Below, piece after piece: positions 35,040 through 44,689 of a DNA stretch of 64,000 nt. The stretch is taken from positions 9,052,001-9,116,000 of the forward strand of contig CM114273.1 in the NCBI GenBank assembly GCA_050084515.1. The letters run 5' to 3'. The stretch is from Blasia pusilla (Eukaryota > Marchantiophyta > Marchantiopsida > Blasiales). The notes beneath the pieces are model-generated. The model saw only the letters and a program-made list of their open reading frames with translations, was not told the DNA's origin and made no database searches. The position numbers and the translations under genes are program-made. Position 1 is the first letter of the stretch. Each line of letters opens with the position of its first letter.

Positions 35040-36960
35040 AAGGGGTAACGACGTCCGCCCCTACCGCGTCTTGATCCGACGGGCCCGCCGACACCTTGCC
35101 TCCGGGGCCGTGTAGTAACACTGTCGTGCGACGCCCTGAGCCGGTCGCCGCGTGCTTGCCTTAGCCGCGACCTTGCCTGCACGAGCCCTACCACCGAATT
35201 AGTTGTCGCCGATGTCCAGTCCTCATGGCCAGCCGCGCCATGGCCGCGTCCGCCTGCTCTGACCTAGTCGGCCCCCGTTCCTAGCCGTGTCGTCGCGACG
35301 GGGAGCCCTCTGTGTTCGTGCAGCCAACTTTAGGAATGATGCATTTCGATAAAAACGTGGAATAGAAAACCCATCGGAAGTACAAAAGAGGGGGACTCAA
35401 AGAGTCAAAACCTGAAGGCTACAACAAGACCAGAAAAGGAAGAAGGGGGCATTCCCCCCCCTAACGACGAAACTCACCAACAACCGAGACAATATAGCAA
35501 CAACAAGAGAGCTATGACTACTACTAAGAAAGATGCACTTCGATAAAAAACGAGTGATGGAAAACCCATCGGAAGTACAAAAGAGGGGGACTCAAAGAGT
35601 CAAAACCTGAAGGCCACAACAAGACCAGAAAAGGAAGAAGGGGCATTCCCCCTAACGATTTAAACTCACCAACAGCAGAGACAATATCAGCAACAACAAG
35701 AGAGCTATGACTACTACTAAGTGGACCTCTAGCGCGGCGTCTCCCCACTGAGCTGAGCCCGCAAAAGCCCATTAGCTGGGCGCGTTGTAACGCTATGGAG
35801 ACCAGCTGCGTACAATAGAGAATTGCAGTAGCTAAGGACAACCCATTTTCGATTGGAGATGATGGCGCGATCCGTAATGAACGAAGTCAAACCTCTCCCC
35901 CATAGCCCCATACATCTCTATGGCTGGGGGATGAAGATGTGTCCTCGTGATGTCATTGTAGATATGTCTCTTCTTCACCGCCGCCGCCGCTCCTTGTAGC
36001 ATTCGCCCTTGGGCCACCACTTGGGCTCGCACTGCCTCCCGCGTAGGATCTGTAGCTACCACGTCCGCCACCACCACCTCAGCCTCTCGTGTCATGTAAA
36101 GATCAGTTCGAGTAAGGGAATCCCGCATGGAGTAGTGCCTCTCTCTCTCTGCACATGGAAGCCACTCTCCCGAGCAATACTGAACATGATATCCCGCACT
36201 GCATCGTGAATGGCTATCCTCTCACCCCCAACTGGGGAGCCGCATTCTCCGCCCAAATTCTGCTCCTGCTACCAGGACTGCCACCACGACTGCCGGTTGT
36301 TGCTGCGATGACTCCTAGCCGCGAGCGGCTACTTGCACGTAGCAGGGCTTGATCACTACCCGCCGCTGGACGACGGAGGAGCCGTTCTAACTGCCGGACC
36401 TTGCCCGCCAAGCCACCGTAGCTGATTCTAACCCGGACCCAATTCTGGCCGTGCCTTAGCCGGCTCGAAACCCTAGGCCGCCAAGGTCGCGGCCCTGTCT
36501 CTTGCCGCTTGTGTTTGTTTGAGACATAGTCCCACGTCCCGCGCCCGGCTATGTTATCTTGCAACCGTAGAAGCCGCGTAACCCTAACCCGGGGCCCGCC
36601 TGTACTGCCGTGCTGATGCCTTCCACTCCGGACCCCACAACCACGTCTGTCTGGTTCGGCCCTCACAACGTCTTCTGACGCCCCTGCCGGTGCAACTGAC
36701 GTCTCAACTCCTCGGGGAGCCTGCACAAATCGCGGCTGTATGAAGTAAACCACTACCGCGACTGCTGTCTGTACAGTTGTTTCTACAGGAGCCGCCGACA
36801 TAGTCTCGGATGCGGGGCTTTGTTGCTACTACCATATTTGAAAGCTATCTACCGACCCACTGTCCTCGACCGTTGATTGGATGACGTCCGCGCGGGATTC
36901 ATGCCACCACGTCTTCGCCTCGACTGCGTGTCCCTTGCACTATGGTTGCAGTCGTAGTCA
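35040..36960 (-). other. GC-rich degraded repeat with unassigned ORFs
   Basis: Two minus-strand frames stand out: 36801-36214 (195 codons, start MSAAPVETTV, Arg-rich second half) and 36128-35832 (98 codons, with HIYNDITRTHLHPPAIEMYG). They may be one broken ORF of a transposable element. I do not recognise the family. The region also holds the tandem duplication at 35338-35720. Confidence 0.35.
35338..35720. repeat. Tandem duplication of about 193 bp
   Basis: GATGCATTTCGATAAAAA...CTACTACTAAG (35338-35530) is repeated as GATGCACTTCGATAAAAA...CTACTACTAAG (35531-35720), with few differences. Each unit includes CCCATCGGAAGTACAAAAGA and a purine-rich stretch. Confidence 0.85.
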
Positions 36961-37123
36961 ACCAACAAATGTTTCTGTCCGGCTATACCGCGACTTGACA
37001 TGACCTAATTGTGTTCGCCTTACCCATTCAATTGGGTCCACCATAATTACTATTGACATGTGACCTGTGGATTGATGGGGTTTGAGGTTCTTTTTCCATT
37101 CTGTTATGCTTTGTGAGTTGTAA

Positions 37124-37641
37124 TTGCTTGACATCGATCGAGTATCGTATCGTGACACCCGTAGCTGCAACACGCCGCCGATTGCCGCGCCGTGTTGTTC
37201 GTGGATGCACCGCATTGTCTCGATCGCAGAGCCGCACCATCATTGGGAAGCAGAGCATATGTTGTTGTTGAGGAGGGTTTCTCTTGAGTGGCGCATCCTA
37301 TTCTCGAGTGTCGTGTCATTTATAACCGTTTTGTGCCGCCAGTGCCGCACCGTCCCGTTGGACCCGCACCCCACATCGAGAAGATTGAGCATCTTCAATA
37401 CCAGAGGAGTACCACGTGCTATTTGGAGGACTCTATCTTTGCAACCAAGTTTGGGTCAAGGTTTGCAGCTGCTGAGGAGCAATCGACATTTGTTCTGGTT
37501 ACCCATTCTGGTCTTTTGCCCTGTCATGTTAGGGAATTCCGGGTATTGGGAAGTTATTTGGGATATTGGGTTTTCGTGCAGATGCTGCGAGCATCGTTGA
37601 TGTGTGGGTTTAGGGAACATAGACCTATTTGGGATGTCTAA
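37124..37641 (+). other. Unassigned ORFs upstream of the palindrome array
   Basis: Two overlapping plus-strand frames (37124-37600 and 37288-37641). The second, 117 codons, contains EKIEHLQYQRSTTCYL and LLPCHVREFRVLG. If the methyltransferase-like ORF at 38230 belongs to a beta-type enzyme, its DPPY-containing half would be expected here, but I see no such motif. No function assigned. Confidence 0.3.
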
Positions 37642-37733
37642 AGTTGAGGATGGTTAGTCGATGAGACGATAGATCAGTTGATTTGCTGCACCACGCCGCT
37701 TGTTGCCGCACAACTGTTTTCATTCTTTCCTGC

Positions 37734-38110
37734 AACCCGTCGGACTCCAACGGGTTACAAAACACAGTCTAGAAAGGGAGTGGGTCCTGCTACCCGCCGG
37801 ACTCCGACGGGTTGCAAAACGCACCCTAGAGGGAGTGGGTCCTGCAACCCGTCGGAGTCCGACGGGTTACAGCACCCATCCCTACAGGCCTTGTTGCAAC
37901 TCGTCTGAGTCGGACGAGTTGCAGCACCCACTTGTCGGGTTCTGGGGTGTGTCGAGCAACCCATCAGATTTGGACGGGTTGCTCGACACACCCTTAAACC
38001 CTTCGAGCATCCACAGTTGGTGGGAAAAGTGTCTGAATGCTCCGGGCCCCCTTAAAGCAAATTTTCTCAGTGACATTTTTCATTTGCAACCTGTCAGATT
38101 CCGTTAGGTT
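37734..38110. repeat. Array of six 23-bp palindromes
   Basis: Units at 37734-37756, 37791-37813, 37846-37868, 37898-37920, 37958-37980 and 38088-38110, spaced 52-60 bp except the last. The third is a near-perfect palindrome. The fifth sits inside a longer inverted repeat with 16-bp arms (GTGTGTCGAGCAACCC and its complement). Such arrays resemble subterminal binding sites of transposases. Confidence 0.85.
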
Positions 38111-38229
38111 GCTCTTGGAAGACCTATTTCTCCCACCGATTCTTAGCTGATTTTTACGAGTGTTGTTTGCAAATCGAATACTCCTACGTGTATTTTTTTG
38201 TCAGACCACAGCATATGTTTGAGGTTTTT

Positions 38230-38681
38230 GAGGTACATGATCCTGTTGATCTAGGTTTAGATGGATACACTTTGAACAGCCTGTCCAATCCACCTCGGGA
38301 ATCATCTTCGAGGAAGGGGTGTCAATGCTTGGAGGGAGGGAAAACTCACCCGCACTCTTGCAGACCTTGATGGAGCTGTGTTCGAGGCCAGGTGATTTGG
38401 TGTTCGATTTGGTGGGTTTTTCAGGGGCAAGTGTTAGAGCTTCTTGGCAGAGTGGCCAAAATATTCTCTGCCTTGAGTCTAGGAACACCTTGTTTGCACT
38501 TTTCCAGGAGGCAAAGTCAGACTACGAGAGGGTGATTGGCGTTTACAAGTTTCCTGCACGGATAAAGGAACCTGCGCTGGAGCAACTGGTTGAGACTCCA
38601 TCCTCACTACTAGTGATCCCAAAAATCGGAAAGGCAAGGCCATTGGTGATTCTGGAGGAGCTTTCGGATAATGACGAGTGA
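38230..38681 (+). pseudogene. N4/N6-type DNA methyltransferase-like fragment
   Basis: After a frameshift near 38270 the frame runs to a stop at 38681. It contains NSPALLQTLMELCSRPGDLV, then FD, GFSGAS and NILCLES. This matches the C-terminal AdoMet-binding half of beta-class amino-methyltransferases (KPxxLLxxLI, PGDxVxDPFxGSG, then Glu binding the ribose). The glycine-rich box is imperfect (FSGAS). The catalytic DPPY half is not found. The tail ends LVILEELSDNDE. It lies between two palindrome arrays, suggesting it is carried by the same element. Function and activity are uncertain. Confidence 0.5.
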
Positions 38682-38807
38682 GTGTAGGTGCCTTGGATTT
38701 GAAGTATTTTAGAGTTGACATGTGCTGGTTCCCGGGGAAGGAACAAATATTGATATCGATGGATTTCTGTTTGCAGAAGCTTCAAAATCAGCTGTCGGGG
38801 CAGGCAT

Positions 38808-39005
38808 TGGGATTCTCCGGGGATAACATGGGACCAATACGGTGTTCCTAGGGGGAGAAGGCTCTCGGATCCTCCTTCCTTCTCACTTCCAATCTACAAT
38901 CTTGGAGAGGAGCCACTCATTAGCCCTGAGAAGTCCCTTGTAGAGGAACCCGTAAGAGTAAGGAACATTTTTGTAGATGACGAGGTTGAAGAGATCATAG
39001 ACTAG
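38808..39005 (+). pseudogene. Conserved C-terminal domain of the unclassified element (copy 2)
   Basis: The frame from TGG at 38808 reads WDSPGITWDQYGVPRG, PIYNLGEEPLISP and FVDDEVEEIID to the stop at 39003-39005, aligning with 12670-12966. Sequence upstream is in a different phase. The function is unknown; conservation of reading frame between two diverged copies suggests it once encoded protein. Confidence 0.5.
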
Positions 39006-39163
39006 ATTTTCTTGTTCAGGAAATCAGATGTATATAACAAATTCGCAAACGGTTTTAAATAAAGTTGATTTTTTAAACGCACCCAATTCTCTTCACGCTT
39101 ATGGTCAGATGTTATTTTCGATCACAGTTCGATATTGGGGTAAGTACCTTTTTTTGCTTCTGC

Positions 39164-39495
39164 AATCCGTCGGAAACCAACGGGTTTCTTGATGTCTTCC
39201 CACATATACATTTTGCCTTATGTCTTTTCAATATACCAATACCAATTTGTAACCTTCGATTCTTTTTGTGTGATGTGCTTGCTTTCTTGGACTCTAACCT
39301 TTGATTTGAGAGGTTGGTAACCCATCCGATTCCAAAAGGTTATGAACCACTCCAACTGAAGAGTGGACTTGGTTTTTGCGGACTGTCACATATCTTGCAA
39401 CCCGTAAGATTCCGATAGGTTGCAAGACCGTTTAGATCCTGTCGGCTGATGCCAACAAGTTGCAAGGGGTGCAACCTGTCGGATTCTGATGGGTT
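39164..39495. repeat. Array of four to five 23-bp palindromes
   Basis: Units at 39164-39186, 39319-39341, 39399-39421 and 39473-39495, plus a degraded one near 39439-39461. Same half-site pattern as at 37734-38110 and 13157-13550, with more decay. Confidence 0.75.
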
Positions 39496-39589
39496 GCATG
39501 TTTGAATGAATGGACGTGGGTGCATGTTAGTTCCTCTTCACTCCTAACGGCTACCAACCTGTTGCTTCAATTGTGTTTCCTGGCCTCCC

Positions 39590-39705
39590 CTCTCTGTGGA
39601 TCCAACTATGTGGCTGGTCCACGAGCAACAACAACGGCTGCCTCCATCTGTGCAGCCGCACACATCCAACCAAGATCCTCCATATCTCTAGATGCTCCAT
39701 AATAC
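39590..39705 (-). mobile_element. Fragment of the methyltransferase-element linker region
   Basis: CCACGAGCAACAACAACGGC, GCTGCCTCC, GCAGCCGCACACAT and ATCCTCC align with 29930-30030 of the full element, in the same orientation. It continues the element part found at 42145-43395 but lies on the wrong side of it, which implies rearrangement. Confidence 0.5.
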
Positions 39706-39739
39706 GTTGATGTCACTGATGCGGCATTGGATAACTTCA

Positions 39740-40280
39740 ACACCATAGTGGAAATATGCTCTTGCAAGAGGGGCTAGTATTCTGGCATGAGAGAGTAAGA
39801 GAGGAGAGGAAGAGAAAAGAGTCTCTCTTAAAAAGAAAAGGAAGAATCCGCCTCCTCTCTTCAAAAAATTTTGACATTTTTGAAATATTTGTTTGCTTTC
39901 CAATTCATGAAATCTTTAGAAGAGAGTAGCAAGTGGACCACATTCGGGCCTAAAATAACCTTCTTTTTCCAAGCTTGGAAAAAGAAGTAGACATCATAAG
40001 ACCACTGCAAACATGATTCCATGACTCTCATCGTGAGCCCAATTTTCTTCACATTGCCTGTCTAAGCCAGCTCTAAAGTAAGTCGGGCTTAGGGGTATTA
40101 GTGTTGGAGGACAATCGGCAGCTAATTTGACCAGTACAAACAATTTCATCTCAATGAAAGGTTCTAATAAAGACTATGACTATGGTGTGAATAGACTCCT
40201 TTGCCCTTCAGGGTTTAACTTCTCAGAAGATGTGGTTGAGATTATGGATTGTTGACTCTTCATGCAAAAGGCATGAAATG
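39740..40280 (-). repeat. Dispersed repeat, copy 2
   Basis: Aligned in inverted orientation with 63170-63680: shared blocks include CTCTCTTACTCTCTCATGCC (here reversed), the AGTGGACCACATTCGGGCC block, GACATCATAAGACCACT and a block before CATCCGA. No open frame. It could be a nonautonomous element; no clear terminal repeats were found. Confidence 0.65.
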
Positions 40281-40776
40281 TCCCATCCGACCAATACTAT
40301 TCCATGAGATGGGATTTTCTACAACATAACAAAACACTGATCACTATACATAGCCGAAGACTTTCATCACAATCTTGGATGATGTTGGCTCATGAATGGC
40401 TGCATGAAGTCTACCATGGACTGTTGTGCGTTTGACAACTAGGTTTCACCATTCTCTCAACCACTCAGAAATGTATGCATCAAGAAGAAAATGTGCAAGG
40501 AAGGACTAAGCATAGTGAAATGCGCCTCGCAACCTCATCAAGCTCCACACATAGGTACTCCTACATGAGCACTCCTGCATGCAAAACAACAACCAATCCA
40601 CTTCCGATCCCTTGTAATGTACAACTCTAGGAAAAAGGTACTCTTTCTATCGCAAAGTACTAAGTTCGTTTCCAAGAGACCATTGTTTCCTGAGTAAAGA
40701 GAGGTTTAACAAGAATTAACAAGAATAACTCCTTCTTCAATGATTTTAGTGACTAACTACAACGATACTGCCTTTA

Positions 40777-42144
40777 CAAGTACAAAAGCATAAATTGGTT
40801 TTCTTCCCTCTTGGAAAAGACTCTTATCAAGTGCACGCAAAGACTCTTGCAAATCTTGAATAACAAAGCTCGAACAAGACCTCAAAGAGACCTCAAGAAT
40901 GGCGGCTCACCCTACTTTATGAACTAAATCTGTCATGGCAGGTTACTCACTGTCTTACAATTTTCCTACGCTCTTCCTGATTATCTTCTGGAATTTCGAA
41001 ATCACAAGACTCAACTCTCATCCCTATTGGAGCCCAGTAGGATCCACATTCAATTCCGCACATCAAAAAAGTATGAGAGAAGACTCTTCTTCTGCATCAA
41101 AGAGTGGAAAGAACTAGAAAACATTACAAGCTTCAGAAAGTAAAAGACTCTTCAGCTTGGATTATCCCCCAACAACCTATCCACACAAAATCCTCACAAG
41201 TACTGGAAATTCGAGACACAAGGGCATAATCCCTCTTGATCCGCTCAATCAAAAGTATGTAGAAGATTCAAGACACCAAGGAATGACCCCTTCTTCTACT
41301 AATTTGCTCTTTAAATAGTCTTTACAATCTCTGATTGATCTTCTTATTCTGATCTAGAATTCTAACTGCTAATCCTAACGTGCTCTATTCAAATTCTCCA
41401 ACCTTCCACCTTCCTAAGATGGTTGGTTTCCCTAGCCATTTTCTTTCCGCTCCCTTTTTAACCGCTGCCCCGCTCCATTTTCAACTTCTGAAATCACCGC
41501 GACGGTTCAATCTTCACACTCTCACGCTCTTCGCAATCTTTGTAGTCTTTATCTTCGCAGTCATGTCTTCGCGATCCTATCTTCGCGCGAAGACTCTTAT
41601 CCTTCTATCGCCGCGAAGAGTCCTCCTTTCTACTTTCTTTCAATCAACTATCCTCAAAGCATTCTCTATCTTTCTACTCCTATTCTTAATACACCTTTCC
41701 GCTTTGTGAAGACTCTTTGACTTCTTCTGCTTCTTCCTCTTCCTTCTTTGAGTTCTTAGTCTTTGCTCTTGAGTCCTTGCTCTTCGTTCTTTGTACCCAG
41801 TCTTTGCACAAAGACTACCTTCATTCTTCTTTGCAAAGAATCTTTTTCCAATCTTTGTTGACAGTCTTCTACACTGTTCTTACTGCGGTCTTCCTTGCGA
41901 AGTACCCGCGCTTCCTCTTCTAACTTCTTTTCCTACTTTTACACAATTCTCACACTTCCAAGACAGTCCTTAATCTTATAACATCTCATGTCCTCTCATC
42001 AGAGTTTTGTCAATCAAGGTTTTCACACAATTTCAGTAAAGTAAGACTCTTTACTTTCAGTATTGAGTCTTTAGTCCTTGCTCAAGGAATACTTCTGTAC
42101 AAAATTGATCTTTCTGTCAAAATTTCAAAAATGTGGGCACTACA
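40777..42144 (-). mobile_element. Solo or partial LTR of an Athila-like element
   Basis: About 1.37 kb, homologous over its length to the LTR at 61690-62987. Shared blocks include TCTTCCCTCTTGGAAAAGAC, ATGGCGGCTCACCCTACTTT, CTGTCATGGCAGGTTACTCA and the end GGGCACTACA (LTR start TGTAGTGCCC in element sense). It abuts the inverted methyltransferase-element fragment at 42145. No Gag or Pol of this family is attached. Confidence 0.75.
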
Positions 42145-43395
42145 TCCCTCCAAAGATATCCAACACTTGAATAAACTCCTCTGGGATGCGCCACATAATC
42201 GGTGTGGTGTCCAAAGGTATCATGGTAGCACTCTTGGCTACCTCGGGTTCCTCTAATCCGGCACGCTCTAGTGCAAACGTCTCACTCCACGTCGTCTACA
42301 TGTGCTCATCGACCAAACGTCAAAGCTCCTCACTCGAGCCCCACAGTGGCATCTCTCCTCCATGGAATGATGCGGCTGACATAACACTCCTCTCCCTAGA
42401 AGTCTCAGGTGCGCGTGTGCTCTCTACATGGACATGCCCCTGAATCAAATCATTAGGCCACGTGATGGCGCTGTTGAATGTTGTTTATGTTGCCATCTCT
42501 CATGGCTATCGATCGATCATTCCACTCGTGAATCGAATGTATAACATGCTAAGTCGCCCATCACTTGACTGCCATCCTGGTCTGTACGACGTTAATTCTT
42601 CTGAGTAATCTAGGGAAAACCCCATAGGGTATAACACTACTCCTCCAACCAAGACGTCATAGGACTCGGCATCGGTCACTATTGCCTTGGCTCGCACCCT
42701 GAACTTATCTGATGGATGTCCCGGAAATCCTCACCATGACCTCATGTCGGGTGATAAATTGGGTGGTACTTGCTCCACCCACAGATATCTATATCCTGAA
42801 TAGAAAATGCTTCACATCGGCCCTCGTTAGGCCCAACCCTGTAAATGTCGTTTTCCCCAACATTAGGGGTTGTGCTCATGAATCCAACAAGACGCAGTGC
42901 GGAAAAAAAAATCTGTCTCCTAGACTCACCATCTGGAAGACCTCTCCCTGTTTATCTAGCAACACAACACCTGGAGACACCATGGCACGCTCGATCGCAG
43001 GTCTAGCGCGCATCTCTGCCATCCTAGCAGCCGCAACGTGACATAAATCCGAGGTGGACGGCACGAGCATAGGATCCAAGGGCAGGTCCACCACCTCCTG
43101 TGCAATCACCTCTAATTGTGACACAAGAACACCAACTCCATGTTCACATAGCGTAGCGGCTAGCCAAAAACCCTCGGTGGGCGTACCTCCCAACATCTTA
43201 ACATCGGAAGCAAAAAAACAATGGGGTGCGGCACATAGTAGTGGCCGCCCCCAACAACATACTCGACACAGGCTCCACTTGAGCATCCACAATAGGAGTC
43301 ATCGTACTCGCTTCTCCCATGGCCCTCTACGCCTGCATAGTGCACATCCACAACATCAATCCTCCGGGGACTCTGAGCAATTAAGCCTCCATTTT
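42145..43395 (-). pseudogene. Second copy: protease, linker and methyltransferase N-terminus, inverted
   Basis: Colinear with 28566-29830 of the full element on the minus strand. It carries the linker (FWLAATLCEHGV), the protease (HCVLLDS, then AQPLMLGK and YDVLVGGVVLYPMGFSLD), then ITWPNDLIQGHVHVE and IPLDTTPIMW, and ends VLDIFGG, which is methyltransferase motif I. The rest of the enzyme is on the plus strand from 43396, so this part has been inverted. Stops TGA and TAG break the frame. Confidence 0.8.
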
Positions 43396-44150
43396 CGGGA
43401 CTTGTTGGTTGCGTCAGCCGTATAGGGGTATCAAAGTTCCCTACCAAGGGAACATTTCATTGCTAGGGGCGCAGGAATTGGAGCAAATAGGGACCATTGA
43501 TTTGGTCATTGTTGGTTGGCCATGTCAGAGCTAGTCGAGTTCTGGACGAGGTAGTGGTTGACACTCGATCCAAGTTGTTCTGAGAGATGATGAGGATCTT
43601 GCGAGACTTGAAGGAGCATTAGTCACGTTTCCCAGCTTACATCCTAGAGAGTGTACTACTTTTGGGAGATTCGAGATCACGGATGGTGAAAAGTGCACAT
43701 CAAGTGCGTGCATGGATCGCCCCAACGGTGTTGTTGGATGCGGCTAGTGTAGGTTCACGATCATTTGGCCCACGTCTTTGGTGGACCAACTTGGTGCCAC
43801 ATGATGCGTTGCGGAGGGTGTATGCGAGAGTGGAGCACACCTCCAATTTGTCGATGGATTCCATTCTGGATCTAGGTCGTCAATCACAGGCAATGAGACA
43901 CAATGATCGACCGCCGTTGACCGTGATCAATAGTATTGGCATGCTACAGGTAGCCTTTCCCACATTTGTGAGTTTCCTCGCTTCCTATGCATACAAGGAG
44001 GCCGAGCATTGCTTGGTTTGAGATGACTAGGTGCAGGGGTTGGTGGAGCCCTATGCAAATGAGCGAGAGCGCACGATGGGATTTCCCATAATAGTGACGG
44101 TACTACCGTCACTATCAGAGGCATTATGATGAGATGTCATGGATCACGCG
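43396..44150 (+). pseudogene. Second copy: methyltransferase motifs IV-X
   Basis: Reads GAQELEQIGTIDLVIVGWPC then Q, keeping the catalytic Pro-Cys; then LLLGDSRSRMVKSAHQVRAW, PRLWWTNLVP (an Arg codon where the first copy has TGA), FPTFVSFLASYAY, ERERTMGFP and HAMDLKCLTWI (motif X). It parallels 28370-27595 of the first copy. Frameshifts and stops are present between motifs IV and VI. Confidence 0.8.
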
Positions 44151-44689
44151 ATGGACCTGAAGTGCTTGACATGGATCATCAACTTAGGAGTAGCTAAGCA
44201 ACGTTGGATGAGGTTGCGATAGGTCACAGTTGTTGCATTGGTGAGCCCCATGCCTATCAAAACGGTTGAGGCAGTGTCTGGGGGCAAGATCCAAGGAGAT
44301 TGAGATGCCAAGGTGATCGAGAGAGACATCCTTGGACTTCTTGGGATGTTTTGCAAGGATGTCGAGGGATGATAGCCACAGCATGGAGCATGGTTCCGAG
44401 TACTGCACGTGGAGGAGATGAGATTTTGCACTTGGCTATAGGGGAGAAGGCAAGTTCTATTCTCCAAGACGGAGTTGCACCATAGCAACCACCGATACCG
44501 GCATCAGAGAGTCCTACCATAGTCACGATGCAGAGTTTGGAGCCAAATATGGGCCCTAAGTTGACAAGAGGAGAGCGGCGTTGGATACATCGGTTCCTTA
44601 GGAGTTATAGGTTGTTTTGCATCTAGCATGCGGGATTTGGGTATGCTAAAGGGGGGGATCCGCATTGAGTTGTCTAGCAACACGCCGAT

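Noticed and set aside
37734-39495. CRISPR-like array
   Set aside because: Units are palindromes with decayed, unequal spacing and no constant spacer length, in a eukaryotic context with no cas genes.
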